A DNA stretch of 64,000 nt. Origin: Accumulibacter sp. (GTDB taxonomy: Bacteria; Pseudomonadota; Gammaproteobacteria; Burkholderiales; Rhodocyclaceae). The notes below the pieces were generated by a model. That model made no database searches and had not been told where the DNA came from. It saw only the letters and a program-made list of their open reading frames with translations. The position numbers and the translations under genes are program-made. This document shows, piece after piece, positions 1 to 9,375 of the stretch; within the stretch, counting starts at the first letter, position 1, and every line of letters begins with the position of its first letter. The DNA is taken from assembly GCA_020049495.1 (NCBI GenBank), contig JAIFKU010000037.1:1-64000 (forward strand). Reading direction: 5' to 3'.

Positions 1-81
1 GAGGGTGGGATTCGAACCCACGGTACCTTGCAGTACGCCTGATTTCGAGTCAGGTACAATCGACCACTCTGCCACCTCTCC
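1..81 (-). tRNA. tRNA-Ser (anticodon CGA), cut by the window start
   Basis: Reverse complement reads GGAGAGGTGGCAGAGTGG...CTGACTCGAAATCAGG...GGGTTCGAATCCCACCCTC: D-arm, CGA anticodon loop and T-loop are recognisable; the 3' acceptor end lies outside the window. Confidence 0.93.
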
Positions 82-117
82 GTCAGGGGCAGAATCTTAG
101 CACAAGTCAATCAAACG

Positions 118-1515
118 ATGCGTCTCATCCACCTGACTCTTGCTCTAATTATTGCCGGTTGTGGGGAAAATACCCAGTTGCCGCTCGAAAAGACCCGTGA
201 ACTCGTTATCCTGACACGTGCGGGGTCAAGCACCTACGCGGTGGATGAAACGGGCGTTGCAAGCGGCTTCGATTACGACCTTGCCCGCATGCTGGCCGAC
301 GAACTGGGGCTGGAAAGCCGCATCGTCGTTGCTGCCAGCGACACCGATATCCTGAATCGACTGAAGAACGGCGAAGGGCACCTGGCGGCGGCATGGCAGA
401 CCCCGATCGAGGATCCGGAAATCCGCAGCAGTATCCCCTACTTCCAGAGCCGGAATGTTCTGGTCACGCACGAAGCCTCGTTGCCATTCACCGGAATCGA
501 ACAACTGGCAAACAAAACCATTCACGTCGTCGCCGGATCAAGGCAGGAAGCTGCGCTGCACGAAGTGCAAGGCCTGATTCCCGATCTCAACATTGCCGCA
601 GAGCACAATCACAACGAACTCGATCTCATGGAAGGCGTTGCAAGGCAGCGCTATGAGGCCGCCCTGGTCAATAATGCGGAATTCGATATTGGCAGCAACT
701 ACTATCCCGAGTTGCAGGATTCGCTGGTCATCGGATCTGAGCGTCCGATTGTGTGGCTATTTGCGCCAGACGTTGACCCTGAGTTAATTACACGGGCTAA
801 TGATTTTCTGCAGAGCATTCAGAAAAGCGGCGAAATGGATCGCCTGAAAGACCGTTACTTCGGCCACGTCGACCGGCTCACTCAAGCCGACAGTGTACGA
901 TTTATCGAGCGTATGCACTCCGTTCTGCCCCAGTATCGGCCGCTGTTTCATGACGCACAGGTCACAACGGGTATCGACTGGCGAATGCTCGCTGCCCTGG
1001 CCTACCAGGAGTCGCAATGGGATCCGCTGGCAACCAGCCCGACCGGTGTGCGCGGAATGATGATGCTGACCGAGGATACCGCCGACCATCTTGGGGTCAG
1101 CAATCGTCTCGACCCGGCGCAAAGCATACGTGCCGGCGCACAGTACCTCAGTGAATTGCGCGACGCACTGCCGGAAAGTATCGACGAACCCGACCGGACG
1201 TGGATGGCACTGGCGACCTACAATCTGGGCATGGGGCACTTCAATGCCGCCCGCTACATCGCCAGAACGCTGAAGGCCGACCCTGATTCCTGGTATGAAA
1301 TGAAGAAAGTGCTGCCGCTGCTGGCACAACCCCGCTACTACAATCGATTGAAATCAGGCAAGGGTCGCGGCGGCGAGGCTGTCATCCTGACCGAGAACAT
1401 CCGGGTCTATTCGGATATTCTCAATCGTCATGAACAGAGCTACCGGCCGATGGACAGGGAAACCGGGCTGACAGCGGGCAGTAAAAGCTACCCGCTGCAA
1501 AATTTAAACAATTAA
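118..1515 (+). CDS. mltF: Membrane-bound lytic murein transglycosylase F (SBP_bac_3 domain plus SLT domain)
   Basis: Lipoprotein-like N-terminus (IIAGCGE), periplasmic binding-type domain, then SLT motifs (ALAYQESQWDPLATSPTGVRGMMMLT, ATYNLGMGH). Confidence 0.93.
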   Translation: MRLIHLTLALIIAGCGENTQLPLEKTRELVILTRAGSSTYAVDETGVASGFDYDLARMLADELGLESRIVVAASDTDILNRLKNGEGHLAAAWQTPIEDPEIRSSIPYFQSRNVLVTHEASLPFTGIEQLANKTIHVVAGSRQEAALHEVQGLIPDLNIAAEHNHNELDLMEGVARQRYEAALVNNAEFDIGSNYYPELQDSLVIGSERPIVWLFAPDVDPELITRANDFLQSIQKSGEMDRLKDRYFGHVDRLTQADSVRFIERMHSVLPQYRPLFHDAQVTTGIDWRMLAALAYQESQWDPLATSPTGVRGMMMLTEDTADHLGVSNRLDPAQSIRAGAQYLSELRDALPESIDEPDRTWMALATYNLGMGHFNAARYIARTLKADPDSWYEMKKVLPLLAQPRYYNRLKSGKGRGGEAVILTENIRVYSDILNRHEQSYRPMDRETGLTAGSKSYPLQNLNN

Positions 1516-1561
1516 CTGCCTCCGGCCGCCGCTTCGCGGCTTAAGGAAAGGATGATTGATT

Positions 1562-1630
1562 CGTCACCCCGGCGAAAGCCGGGGTCCAGTTCGTTGTTTT
1601 TTCTGGATTCCGGCTTTCGCCGGAATGACG
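1562..1630. repeat. Inverted repeat, dRS3/NIME-like (ATTCC-N-GGAAT type)
   Basis: Arms CGTCAccCCGGCGAAAGCCGGggTCCAG (1562-1589) and, as reverse complement, CGTCAttCCGGCGAAAGCCGGaaTCCAG (1603-1630) match at 24/28. Confidence 0.8.
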
Positions 1631-1689
1631 GATTTGGAATAGTTCAGCGTTTCTTTAGAGACGCATTGTGGGACAGGATTCCGGCCGGA

Positions 1690-2361
1690 TCACAGGGTAA
1701 TCACAGTGCGATAGAGATGGTGTCCCGAATCGAGGTACTTTCGTTCAAAAGGGGTTAGCGCACACTCCGGCGCATAGAGTTCACACACCGCCTCTTGATG
1801 GGTCAGGCGGTTTACGGCAAAGCAGAACTCGTCGATGTAGATCCGCCAGTTGCTGCGGCATTCAAGTACGCCGCCGAGTTGAAGCAGCGCCGGGAAAACC
1901 GCATGGCCGTGCCAGCGCCGCGACAGATGGCCGATCCTTGGCCAGGGATTTGGATAAAGCAGATAGTGCCGGGCCAGACGAATCCTGGCATCGCACAGCA
2001 AGCGCCAGTAGTCGACCAGATCGGCGCGTACCAGATCAAGGTTGAGCGGCAGGCTCGCCGTGTTTTTGCTCAGGCGCAGCGCCGACTGATCGACACCGAT
2101 CACGTAATGCCCGGGGAAGGCCTGCGCCAGAGCCCGGCTGCTCTCGCCGATGCCGCAACAGGAATCAAGAATCAGCGGTGCATCGGGCGCCAGGCGCTGG
2201 CGACGTTCAAGGCTCGCGGCAAAGGCTGCACGGTTGTAGTCGGCATAGGGCTTGCGGAAAGGCGCCGTGCGATGCCGGTCGAGCAGCGCCGCCAGATGCG
2301 CGTGGATCGTGTTCTGGGCGCTGCTCGGAATCCGCGACTTGGCCTGCATGACAAGGCTCAC
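1690..2361 (-). CDS. TrmB-like SAM-dependent methyltransferase (tRNA guanine-N7 methyltransferase family, divergent)
   Basis: SAM motif LILDSCCGIGESSRALAQAFP and NPWP motif (LLYPNPWPRIGHLSRR) as in TrmB. Confidence 0.75.
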   Translation of the reverse strand: MSLVMQAKSRIPSSAQNTIHAHLAALLDRHRTAPFRKPYADYNRAAFAASLERRQRLAPDAPLILDSCCGIGESSRALAQAFPGHYVIGVDQSALRLSKNTASLPLNLDLVRADLVDYWRLLCDARIRLARHYLLYPNPWPRIGHLSRRWHGHAVFPALLQLGGVLECRSNWRIYIDEFCFAVNRLTHQEAVCELYAPECALTPFERKYLDSGHHLYRTVITL

Positions 2362-3353
2362 TCGACATGCGCAAGAGGAGCGCGTGACAGCAGTACGCCA
2401 TGCTGCGCCAGCGTGCGATTCATTTCATCTATGCTGCGCAAGGGGCGAACGGCCCAGTACAGCGCGTCGGCCCCGATAAAGCGGCGGCGCAGTGAATTGA
2501 GCCACAGCTTGAGTCGCCCCGGCGCATGACGCGCCACCACCCGCGCCTGGACCTGATGCCAGAATTCGGCCAACAAGGGCAGGAGTTCGGACCACTCGGC
2601 AGCTCGCGACGAGTCGTCAATCCTGCCGACATTCACGGCCCGGATGCGCCGGGCGAGAAATGGATCGGCCACCGCACCGCGCCCGATCATCACGTCATCA
2701 CAGCCGCTCACGGCACGGCAACGCAGGTAGTCTTCCACCGTCCACACCTCGCCATTGGCAATGACCGGAAGCGCTATACTTTCGCGGATGCGCGCCACCC
2801 ACTCCCAATGTGCCGGCGGTTTGTAGCCCTCTTCCTTTGTTCTGGCGTGAACCACCAGCGATGACACGCCGGCGGCTTCCAGCGCTTGCGCGCAATCGAG
2901 GGCCTTGCCGGTATGGACAACGCCAAGCCGCATCTTGGCCGATACCGGAATGTCCACAGGCACCGCCTGACGAACCGCCCGGGCGATCCGGCCGATGCGC
3001 TCCGGATCGTCAAGCAGCATCGCCCCGCCGCCATGGCGGTTGACCGTCGGCGCCGGACAACCGAAATTGAGATCGATGCCGGCCGGCGCCAGCAAGGCCA
3101 GTTGCGCCGCATTCGCGGCCATGCACTCCGGATCGCTGCCGAGCAGTTGCACGATGACCGGCGTACCTGCCGGGGTACGACTGGCACTGGCCAGTTCCGG
3201 GCAGATCCGCAGATAGGTTCGTGGCGGCAGAAGCGTGCCCGAAACCCGTACGAACTCGGTGACGGCCCCGTCATAGCCGCCCACCTGCGTCAGCACGTCG
3301 CGCAGCACGCAATCGGCAAGGCCTTCCATTGGCGCCAGCAGGAGTTTGCTCAT
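2358..3353 (-). CDS. dusC: tRNA-dihydrouridine synthase (DusC type)
   Basis: Dus motifs LLAPMEGLAD, DLNFGCPAPTVNRHGGGAMLL, VVHARTKEEGYKPPA, VMIGRGAVADP. Confidence 0.9.
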   Translation of the reverse strand: MSKLLLAPMEGLADCVLRDVLTQVGGYDGAVTEFVRVSGTLLPPRTYLRICPELASASRTPAGTPVIVQLLGSDPECMAANAAQLALLAPAGIDLNFGCPAPTVNRHGGGAMLLDDPERIGRIARAVRQAVPVDIPVSAKMRLGVVHTGKALDCAQALEAAGVSSLVVHARTKEEGYKPPAHWEWVARIRESIALPVIANGEVWTVEDYLRCRAVSGCDDVMIGRGAVADPFLARRIRAVNVGRIDDSSRAAEWSELLPLLAEFWHQVQARVVARHAPGRLKLWLNSLRRRFIGADALYWAVRPLRSIDEMNRTLAQHGVLLSRAPLAHVE

Positions 3354-3374
3354 GACCTACCCGAAGAAATGAAA

Positions 3375-3791
3375 CTACTGATTCTCGACCCGACCGCGCA
3401 ATATCTTGACCACTCCGCGTCTGACCTTGCTGTCGACGCGCTTTTTCTGCGCCCTGTGCGTCGGCCGGGTCGCGCGCCGCAGTACCGGGATAAAAGCCGC
3501 ACGGGCGATCAGTTCGCGCAGGCGTGTCAGGGCGTCGATGCGATTGCGTTCCAGACTGCGGTGCTGTTGCGCCTTGATCACCACCACACCGTCGGCACTG
3601 ACTCGCTGGTCACGCAACTGCAGCAGCCTGGTCTTGATTTCATCGGGCAACGAGGAAGCGACAATATCAAAGCGCAGATGGATGGCATTCGAAACCTTGT
3701 TGACGTTCTGACCGCCGGCACCCTGCGCACGGATGGCGACGAACTCGACCTCGTTTTCGCGCAGCAGGATGTGCGGGGGATGAACTGGCAT
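3375..3791 (-). CDS. arfB: Alternative ribosome-rescue factor / peptidyl-tRNA hydrolase ArfB (YaeJ)
   Basis: GGQ motif in RAQGAGGQNVNKVSNAIHLRFD and a basic C-terminal tail. Confidence 0.92.
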   Translation of the reverse strand: MPVHPPHILLRENEVEFVAIRAQGAGGQNVNKVSNAIHLRFDIVASSLPDEIKTRLLQLRDQRVSADGVVVIKAQQHRSLERNRIDALTRLRELIARAAFIPVLRRATRPTHRAQKKRVDSKVRRGVVKILRGRVENQ

Positions 3792-3992
3792 GAGTAGACA
3801 CCTTATTCGGTTCTTTGACGCACGCCCCGAAACCTGTCCCGATCTCTGCAGGCCGAAACCGCCTCAACGTTCTGCAGCAGGAGCGATACGATCTTTTCGT
3901 CCGCTTGATGAGAACAGCGGGGATAATCGCAGCAATTCTAGGTGCGCATGGCGCACAGAACAACTCTTACCGCAAAAATAGCCGAAAACTCC

Positions 3993-4427
3993 ATGCGCCT
4001 CGTGCTTGATACCAACATCGTGATGGACTTGCTGCACTTCGCTGACCGCCATACCCATACCTTGCAGGCGGCCATCGATGCCGGGCGGATGCTGTGCTTT
4101 ACGGACAAGGATTGCCTGGCCGAACTGGAACGGGTGACCGGCTATGTGGAGTTCGGGCTGGATCTGGCGGCACGAAAGACGCTGATGGCCAGATACCTGA
4201 GCTTCGTCACGCTCTGTGACGCCAGCGGCGAGGAGGAGGACTACATCCTGCCGCGCTGCCGGGATGCGGACGATCAGAAGTTCCTGATACTGGCGGCCCG
4301 TTGCCAGGCCGACCTGCTGATTACCCGCGACAAGCTGCTGCTTAAACTTGCACACCACCGGCACAAACCGCCGCCCTGCCCCATCGTCACGGCGGAAATC
4401 GCCTGCACCTTACCTGGATTCTGCTAG
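3993..4427 (+). CDS. PIN-domain protein (putative toxin / ribonuclease, orphan)
   Basis: N-term MRLVLDTNIVMDLL and C-term RDADDQKFLILAARCQADLLITRDKLL are PIN-family acidic motifs. Start set at the internal ATG. Confidence 0.8.
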   Translation: MRLVLDTNIVMDLLHFADRHTHTLQAAIDAGRMLCFTDKDCLAELERVTGYVEFGLDLAARKTLMARYLSFVTLCDASGEEEDYILPRCRDADDQKFLILAARCQADLLITRDKLLLKLAHHRHKPPPCPIVTAEIACTLPGFC

Positions 4428-5192
4428 TTTCCGGCGAAAAACCCAGCGTGTCGCATCCGAAGCCTGTGCATCGAAGGCATAGCCTTCGCTTGAGAACCGC
4501 TTCAACCCTTCTGCCTTCTTCAGCCGTCTGGACAAGGCAAAGCGCGCCATCAACCCGCGCGCGCGCTTGGCATAAAAACTGACCACCTTGAATTTTCCCG
4601 CGCTCCAGTCCTCGAACACCGGGTGGATGACCGGCACGGAGAGTTTCTTCAGGCGGATGGCCCTGAAGTATTCCTCCGACGCCAGATTGACCAGCACCGA
4701 CGCCCCGACCTCGACCAGCGCGGCATTCAGTGCATCGACAATGCGCTCGTCCCAGAAGGCGTAAAGGTCCTTGCCACGCAGATTGACCAGCCGCAATCCC
4801 ATCTCGAGACGATAGGCTTGAATCAGGTCGAGCGGGCGCAACAGGCCATAGAGCCCGGAGAGAATCCGCAAATGGCTTTGCGCAAAGCGCAGGATTGCCG
4901 GCGACAGTGTCGAAGCCTCGAGTCCTTCATACACATCACCGTTGAAAGCCAGCACCGCCGGCCTGGCGCTGTCGGGCGTGAAGGGTTGCGCCCAGTCGGC
5001 AAAGCGGGTGGCATTCAGCGCGGCCAGCGGATCGCTGATGCCCATCAGCTTACCGATCTCCAACGGGGAAAACTGGCGCAGATGTTCGATCAGGAGTTGC
5101 GACTGATCAAGAAAATCGGGCAAGGAATAGTCGGCCAGTGTTGTCGGTGTTGCGAAATCGAGGCTTTTGGCGGGCGAGAGAACAATGATCAT
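4410..5192 (-). CDS. yaaA: Peroxide stress protein YaaA (DUF328)
   Basis: MIIVLSPAKSLDF N-terminus, FNGDVYEGL and SGLYGLLRPLDLIQAYRLEMG motifs. Confidence 0.93.
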   Translation of the reverse strand: MIIVLSPAKSLDFATPTTLADYSLPDFLDQSQLLIEHLRQFSPLEIGKLMGISDPLAALNATRFADWAQPFTPDSARPAVLAFNGDVYEGLEASTLSPAILRFAQSHLRILSGLYGLLRPLDLIQAYRLEMGLRLVNLRGKDLYAFWDERIVDALNAALVEVGASVLVNLASEEYFRAIRLKKLSVPVIHPVFEDWSAGKFKVVSFYAKRARGLMARFALSRRLKKAEGLKRFSSEGYAFDAQASDATRWVFRRKLAESR

Positions 5193-5360
5193 GGTTCGTA
5201 TCCAGACTGGCGGTATGTTCGTCACGAAGTGATGTCAGAATTGTAATCGATACGGCCCGGCACTTGCCGTTCGCGGAAAATGCACGATTTACTGCATGGC
5301 CATCATTCAGCGCTTCCCTTGGTACAATAGCGGATTGTCTCGCTGCGCAGGTTTCCCATC

Positions 5361-6536
5361 ATGAAACGCAATCGTCTCTCCTCCCGCAAGCGCATTTCGG
5401 CCGACGCCACCGAACTTGGCCGACTGGCGATCTGCCTCGCCGAATCCGGCGGCAAGCTGGAGGACGCATTCTGGGAAAAACAGCTCGCGGATCTGGTCGA
5501 TAAACTCTTGCACGACGGCGCCGAAGACGACCTCAATGCCTCGCTGGATCGACTCTTTGACTCGCACGCGGCGGCACACGACTGCCTCGCCGACATCATC
5601 GAGTCGCGTGCCGAATGCTGCGTTCTGTCGCATCAGGGACAGGACTTCGACATCCTGTTGTTCAATGTGCCGCTGCTCGCCTGGTCACGCTTTTCGATAC
5701 CGGCCGGAACCATCTCCAAAAGCGCGCTGCAGATGCTCAAGGTTCATCTCGGCGCGCATGTATTCTCGGCCAGCGCCCAACTGGCGCTGGCCGATTATCT
5801 CTACAGTCCGGATCAGTTGCCGCGCAGCTTTGTCGACACCTGGCAACTGATGCGCGATCTGGGAGGTTCGGCGCTGTGCAACAATGTCCTGAAACTCGAC
5901 GTTTCAGTGATGCCGGAAACCAACCAGTTCCTTTCCGACACCCGCTACCTGATCGGCGCGATTGCCGTGCCTCGCGGCATGCCGTTGTTCCGCTGGAACG
6001 AGTCGGAAAACTGCACGCGTGAATCAGCACTCCGGGAATGGGTCAAACAGGGTGGCCCCTGCCTCGAACCCCTGCTCACCGGATGCGCCTTCCAGACCCT
6101 GCTCGCTGACGCCTATCATGCTGCCTGCCGCACCGCCGACATGGCCTCGCGCCCCTACTCGCTGCGCGCCTCGGTGGCCTTCCTGCAAACCACGCTGGGC
6201 AAACCGGCTGAAGCCTTGCGCGCGGTCATTGGCGGATTCCACGACAAGCGCCTCGAGGAATTCCGCATCGGCTTCGGGCCGCGCGATGGCGATGCGGTTT
6301 TTCACGGGGTCATCTGGCCCCTGCTCGGCGCCGAAGATGAAACGACCGACGTTGTCGGCGAAGTCGAGACTCTGCTGCGCGAATCCGGCATCAAGGAGAT
6401 CATGGTGCACGGCCAGCGCTTCCCCTTCGAGTTCTGCGACGACTGCGGCGCACCGCTCTACCCGAACATCGAAGGCGATGCGGTGCATGCCGAAATGCCG
6501 GAGCAGAACAACGCACCATCACAGACTCTGCATTGA
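5361..6536 (+). CDS. DUF2863-family protein
   Basis: Full-length 391-aa ORF resembling conserved betaproteobacterial DUF2863 proteins. Confidence 0.7.
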   Translation: MKRNRLSSRKRISADATELGRLAICLAESGGKLEDAFWEKQLADLVDKLLHDGAEDDLNASLDRLFDSHAAAHDCLADIIESRAECCVLSHQGQDFDILLFNVPLLAWSRFSIPAGTISKSALQMLKVHLGAHVFSASAQLALADYLYSPDQLPRSFVDTWQLMRDLGGSALCNNVLKLDVSVMPETNQFLSDTRYLIGAIAVPRGMPLFRWNESENCTRESALREWVKQGGPCLEPLLTGCAFQTLLADAYHAACRTADMASRPYSLRASVAFLQTTLGKPAEALRAVIGGFHDKRLEEFRIGFGPRDGDAVFHGVIWPLLGAEDETTDVVGEVETLLRESGIKEIMVHGQRFPFEFCDDCGAPLYPNIEGDAVHAEMPEQNNAPSQTLH

Positions 6537-6638
6537 GCAAAGTCGATACAGTACGGGTCGAAGGTGCTGGCGGTTTCTGCGTTCCGCCGGGCCCGCACTG
6601 CGACACAGCAGATCTTTGCCAGAAACTCGGGTACCGGA

Positions 6639-7007
6639 TCAGGTTTTTTCAAAAACCGCTGCCAGCCGCTTGATGGCACTCACCACCTGCGCAGTAAGAC
6701 GGTCAGCGCCGTCGAGTTTCCCCGTAGCCGCCAGATTTTCAAGCTGCATGGCGAGTTCCCTCCCCTCTTCGTACGAGAAGGTCGCCAGCATGCTTTTCAC
6801 GCTATGCGCCTCGCGTTGCAAGGCCGCCGCATCCGCAGACGACAGTGCCACTTCGAGCGCACCACAATAAGCAGCGCTTTCGATCACGAATAACTGCGTC
6901 AAATCGGCAAAAAGTGACTCATCGCCGCCGAGCCGGACCAGCGCCTCGGCTTTATCGAAGACGGGTACCTTGGAACCCGACATCAATTCGCTCCAAAGAA
7001 CGTTCAA
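6639..7007 (-). CDS. HPt (histidine phosphotransfer) domain protein
   Basis: Small helical protein with HPt-like motif QREAHSVKSMLATF; overlaps the upstream response regulator by 4 nt. Confidence 0.75.
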   Translation of the reverse strand: MNVLWSELMSGSKVPVFDKAEALVRLGGDESLFADLTQLFVIESAAYCGALEVALSSADAAALQREAHSVKSMLATFSYEEGRELAMQLENLAATGKLDGADRLTAQVVSAIKRLAAVFEKT

Positions 7008-8056
7008 TGGGCGACGACTTGCGTATCCTGATAACGCAAGTGGACGTCGATGACCTCATCCCATGCGGCAAAAAAGGCCTCCACACAGGCCGGATCAAAA
7101 TGACTGCCGGAAGCATTGCGCACATAGGCTTCTGCACGTTCCAGAGGCCAGGCTGCCTTGTACGGCCGCACCGAAGTCAGTGCATCAAAGACATCGGCGA
7201 CGGCCACGATCCGGCCAAACAAGGGAATCGACATGCCTGAAGACCCGTAGGGATAGCCCGATCCATCGAATTTCTCATGATGGGAAACGGCAATCGTGGC
7301 TGCGGCCTGCAGCACCAGGGACTCGCTTCCCTTGAGCAGTTCGAAACCGATAGGCGCGTGACATTTCATCACCTTGAACTCTTCCGGCGTCAACCTGCCC
7401 GGCTTGAGCAGGATATGATCGGGCGTTCCGATCTTGCCCACATCGTGCATCGGCGCCGCCTGCAGGATCAACTCCTGATCAGCGGCTGACAATCCGAGCC
7501 GGGCGGCAATCAGACGCGAGTAATACGCCATGCGCTGAATGTGCGCACCGGTCTCCGGGTCACGAAACTCGGCGGCACGCGACATGCGGAACAGCAATTC
7601 CTGTTCCCGCGCATGAATTGACGCCGTCGCTTTCTTGACTTCTTCAGCCAGCCAGTCCGCCCGTTCGGCCAGTTTTTTCCGACCGGCACCGAGAGCAAGC
7701 ATGTTACGCACCCGTGCCGAGAACTCGATACGATCAACCGGCTTGGTCAGAAAATCGGTCGATCCGGCCTGCAGGGCTTCATAACGCACATCCTTGTCAT
7801 CATTGGCCGTGATCATCAGAATCGGCATATCTTCGCGACCAGCGACGGCACGCAGGCGCGAGATGAACTGGATGCCGTCCATCCTGGGCATCATGTAATC
7901 GACAACAATCAGATCGGGCAGGTTTTCCGAACACCAGGCCAGCCCTTCGAGTGAGTCCTGAAAAAGCAGGGGCTCGCACCCCCCCAGTTTCTGTACCAGG
8001 GCACTCAACAGTGTCAGATTTATTTCGCTGTCATCAATGATGGCAATTCGGTTCAT
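7004..8056 (-). CDS. Response regulator with HD-GYP c-di-GMP phosphodiesterase domain
   Basis: REC domain (IIDDSEINLTLLSALV, VVDYMMPRMDG) followed by HD-GYP motifs (HDVGKIGTPDHILLKPG, HHEKFDGSGYPYG). Confidence 0.9.
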   Translation of the reverse strand: MNRIAIIDDSEINLTLLSALVQKLGGCEPLLFQDSLEGLAWCSENLPDLIVVDYMMPRMDGIQFISRLRAVAGREDMPILMITANDDKDVRYEALQAGSTDFLTKPVDRIEFSARVRNMLALGAGRKKLAERADWLAEEVKKATASIHAREQELLFRMSRAAEFRDPETGAHIQRMAYYSRLIAARLGLSAADQELILQAAPMHDVGKIGTPDHILLKPGRLTPEEFKVMKCHAPIGFELLKGSESLVLQAAATIAVSHHEKFDGSGYPYGSSGMSIPLFGRIVAVADVFDALTSVRPYKAAWPLERAEAYVRNASGSHFDPACVEAFFAAWDEVIDVHLRYQDTQVVAH

Positions 8057-8164
8057 CCCATTCTCCATACGGATCGATTCGAGTATAGCAAAGCCAGAGA
8101 AGCGGAACATGGACAGCAGCCTTAATAATCAGCATAATTCGCTGACCCTTTAACAGGCTCCCCC

Positions 8165-8707
8165 ATGAAATTTCTTTTCGACCTCTTTCCGGTCATTCTG
8201 TTTTTCATCGCTTTCAAGTTTGGTGGCATTTATGTCGCTACCGGGGTGGCCATTGCCGCCACCTTTGCCCAGATCGGCTGGACCTGGATGAAGCACCGCA
8301 AGGTTGACACCATGCTCTGGGTCAGCCTGGGCATCATCACCGTGTTTGGCGGAATGACACTTGCTTTTCACGACGAGACCTTCATCAAATGGAAGCCGAC
8401 CGTACTCTACTGGTCCTTCGCCGCAGCACTTGCCGGCAGCCATCTGCTCCTCAGAAAAAATCTGATCCGTACCCTGCTCGCCGAACAGATCGAACTGCCC
8501 GAAGTCATCTGGCAGCGGCTCAACTGGGCATGGGTCGGTTTCTTTGTCTTCATGGGCATCGCCAACCTCGCCGTGGCCTTCGTATTCAATTTTTCGACCG
8601 ACGACTGGGTCAATTTCAAACTTTTTGGCGGTATAGGGCTGATGCTCCTGTTCGCCATTGCCCAGGGCTTGCTGCTATCCAAATATATTGCTGAGGAGAA
8701 AAAATAA
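8165..8707 (+). CDS. yciB: Inner membrane septation protein YciB/IspZ
   Basis: [34 protein letters not shown] is diagnostic of YciB. Confidence 0.93.
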   Translation: MKFLFDLFPVILFFIAFKFGGIYVATGVAIAATFAQIGWTWMKHRKVDTMLWVSLGIITVFGGMTLAFHDETFIKWKPTVLYWSFAAALAGSHLLLRKNLIRTLLAEQIELPEVIWQRLNWAWVGFFVFMGIANLAVAFVFNFSTDDWVNFKLFGGIGLMLLFAIAQGLLLSKYIAEEKK

Positions 8708-9009
8708 TGCTCTATGTCATTATTGGCGAAGATCGCCCAAATTCACTGGGAGCCCGCCTTGAAGCCCGTCCGGCACACGCTGCACGACTCAAGGTGCTGC
8801 AGGAAGAAGGGCGCATGATCCTGGCCGGTCCCTGCCCGGCCATCGACTCGCCCGACCCCGGTCCGGCCGGTTTTACAGGCAGTCTGATCGTCGCCGAGTT
8901 TGCCTCGCTTGACGCAGCCAGGGCTTGGGCGGATGCCGACCCCTATGTCGCCGCCGGAATCTACGCCAAGGTGATCGTCAAACCGTTCAAAAGGGTATGG
9001 CCGGCGTGA
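8707..9009 (+). CDS. YciI-family protein
   Basis: YciI-like sequence ([13 protein letters not shown]...[25 protein letters not shown]), one-base overlap with yciB. Confidence 0.9.
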   Translation: MLYVIIGEDRPNSLGARLEARPAHAARLKVLQEEGRMILAGPCPAIDSPDPGPAGFTGSLIVAEFASLDAARAWADADPYVAAGIYAKVIVKPFKRVWPA

Positions 9010-9302
9010 GCCAGACCGGTCAGGACCATTTTTCTGGCGACCTTGAATCGATTCTCCGCGAACGGCTGTCAGGATTTAAGCCTCTCCGCCTGGAACTGAT
9101 CGACAATTCAGCCCTGCATGCCGGTCATGCCGGTGCCCAGGGCGGTGGCGGTCACTACCGTCTGCTCCTTGTTTCAGCGGAATTTTCCGGAAAATCGACC
9201 CTGACCCGTCATCGACTCATCTATGCTGCCCTTGGCGAGTTGATGCGTAGTAAAATCCATGCGCTGAGCATCGAGTCATTGGCTCCGGATGAGGCGCAAT
9301 GA
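8997..9302 (+). CDS. BolA-family protein
   Basis: BolA signature: [48 protein letters not shown]. Confidence 0.88.
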   Translation: MAGVSQTGQDHFSGDLESILRERLSGFKPLRLELIDNSALHAGHAGAQGGGGHYRLLLVSAEFSGKSTLTRHRLIYAALGELMRSKIHALSIESLAPDEAQ

Positions 9303-9375
9303 AGATGTTTGGTATACTCTTATAACTAGAAACCCTATCCTACCCGATTCAACACAGACAGAAGGAATACGATTC

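Noticed and set aside
3790-4009. Short ORFs before the PIN gene as an antitoxin
   Set aside because: They overlap the PIN start or the arfB leader in unfavourable frames and show no DNA-binding motif.
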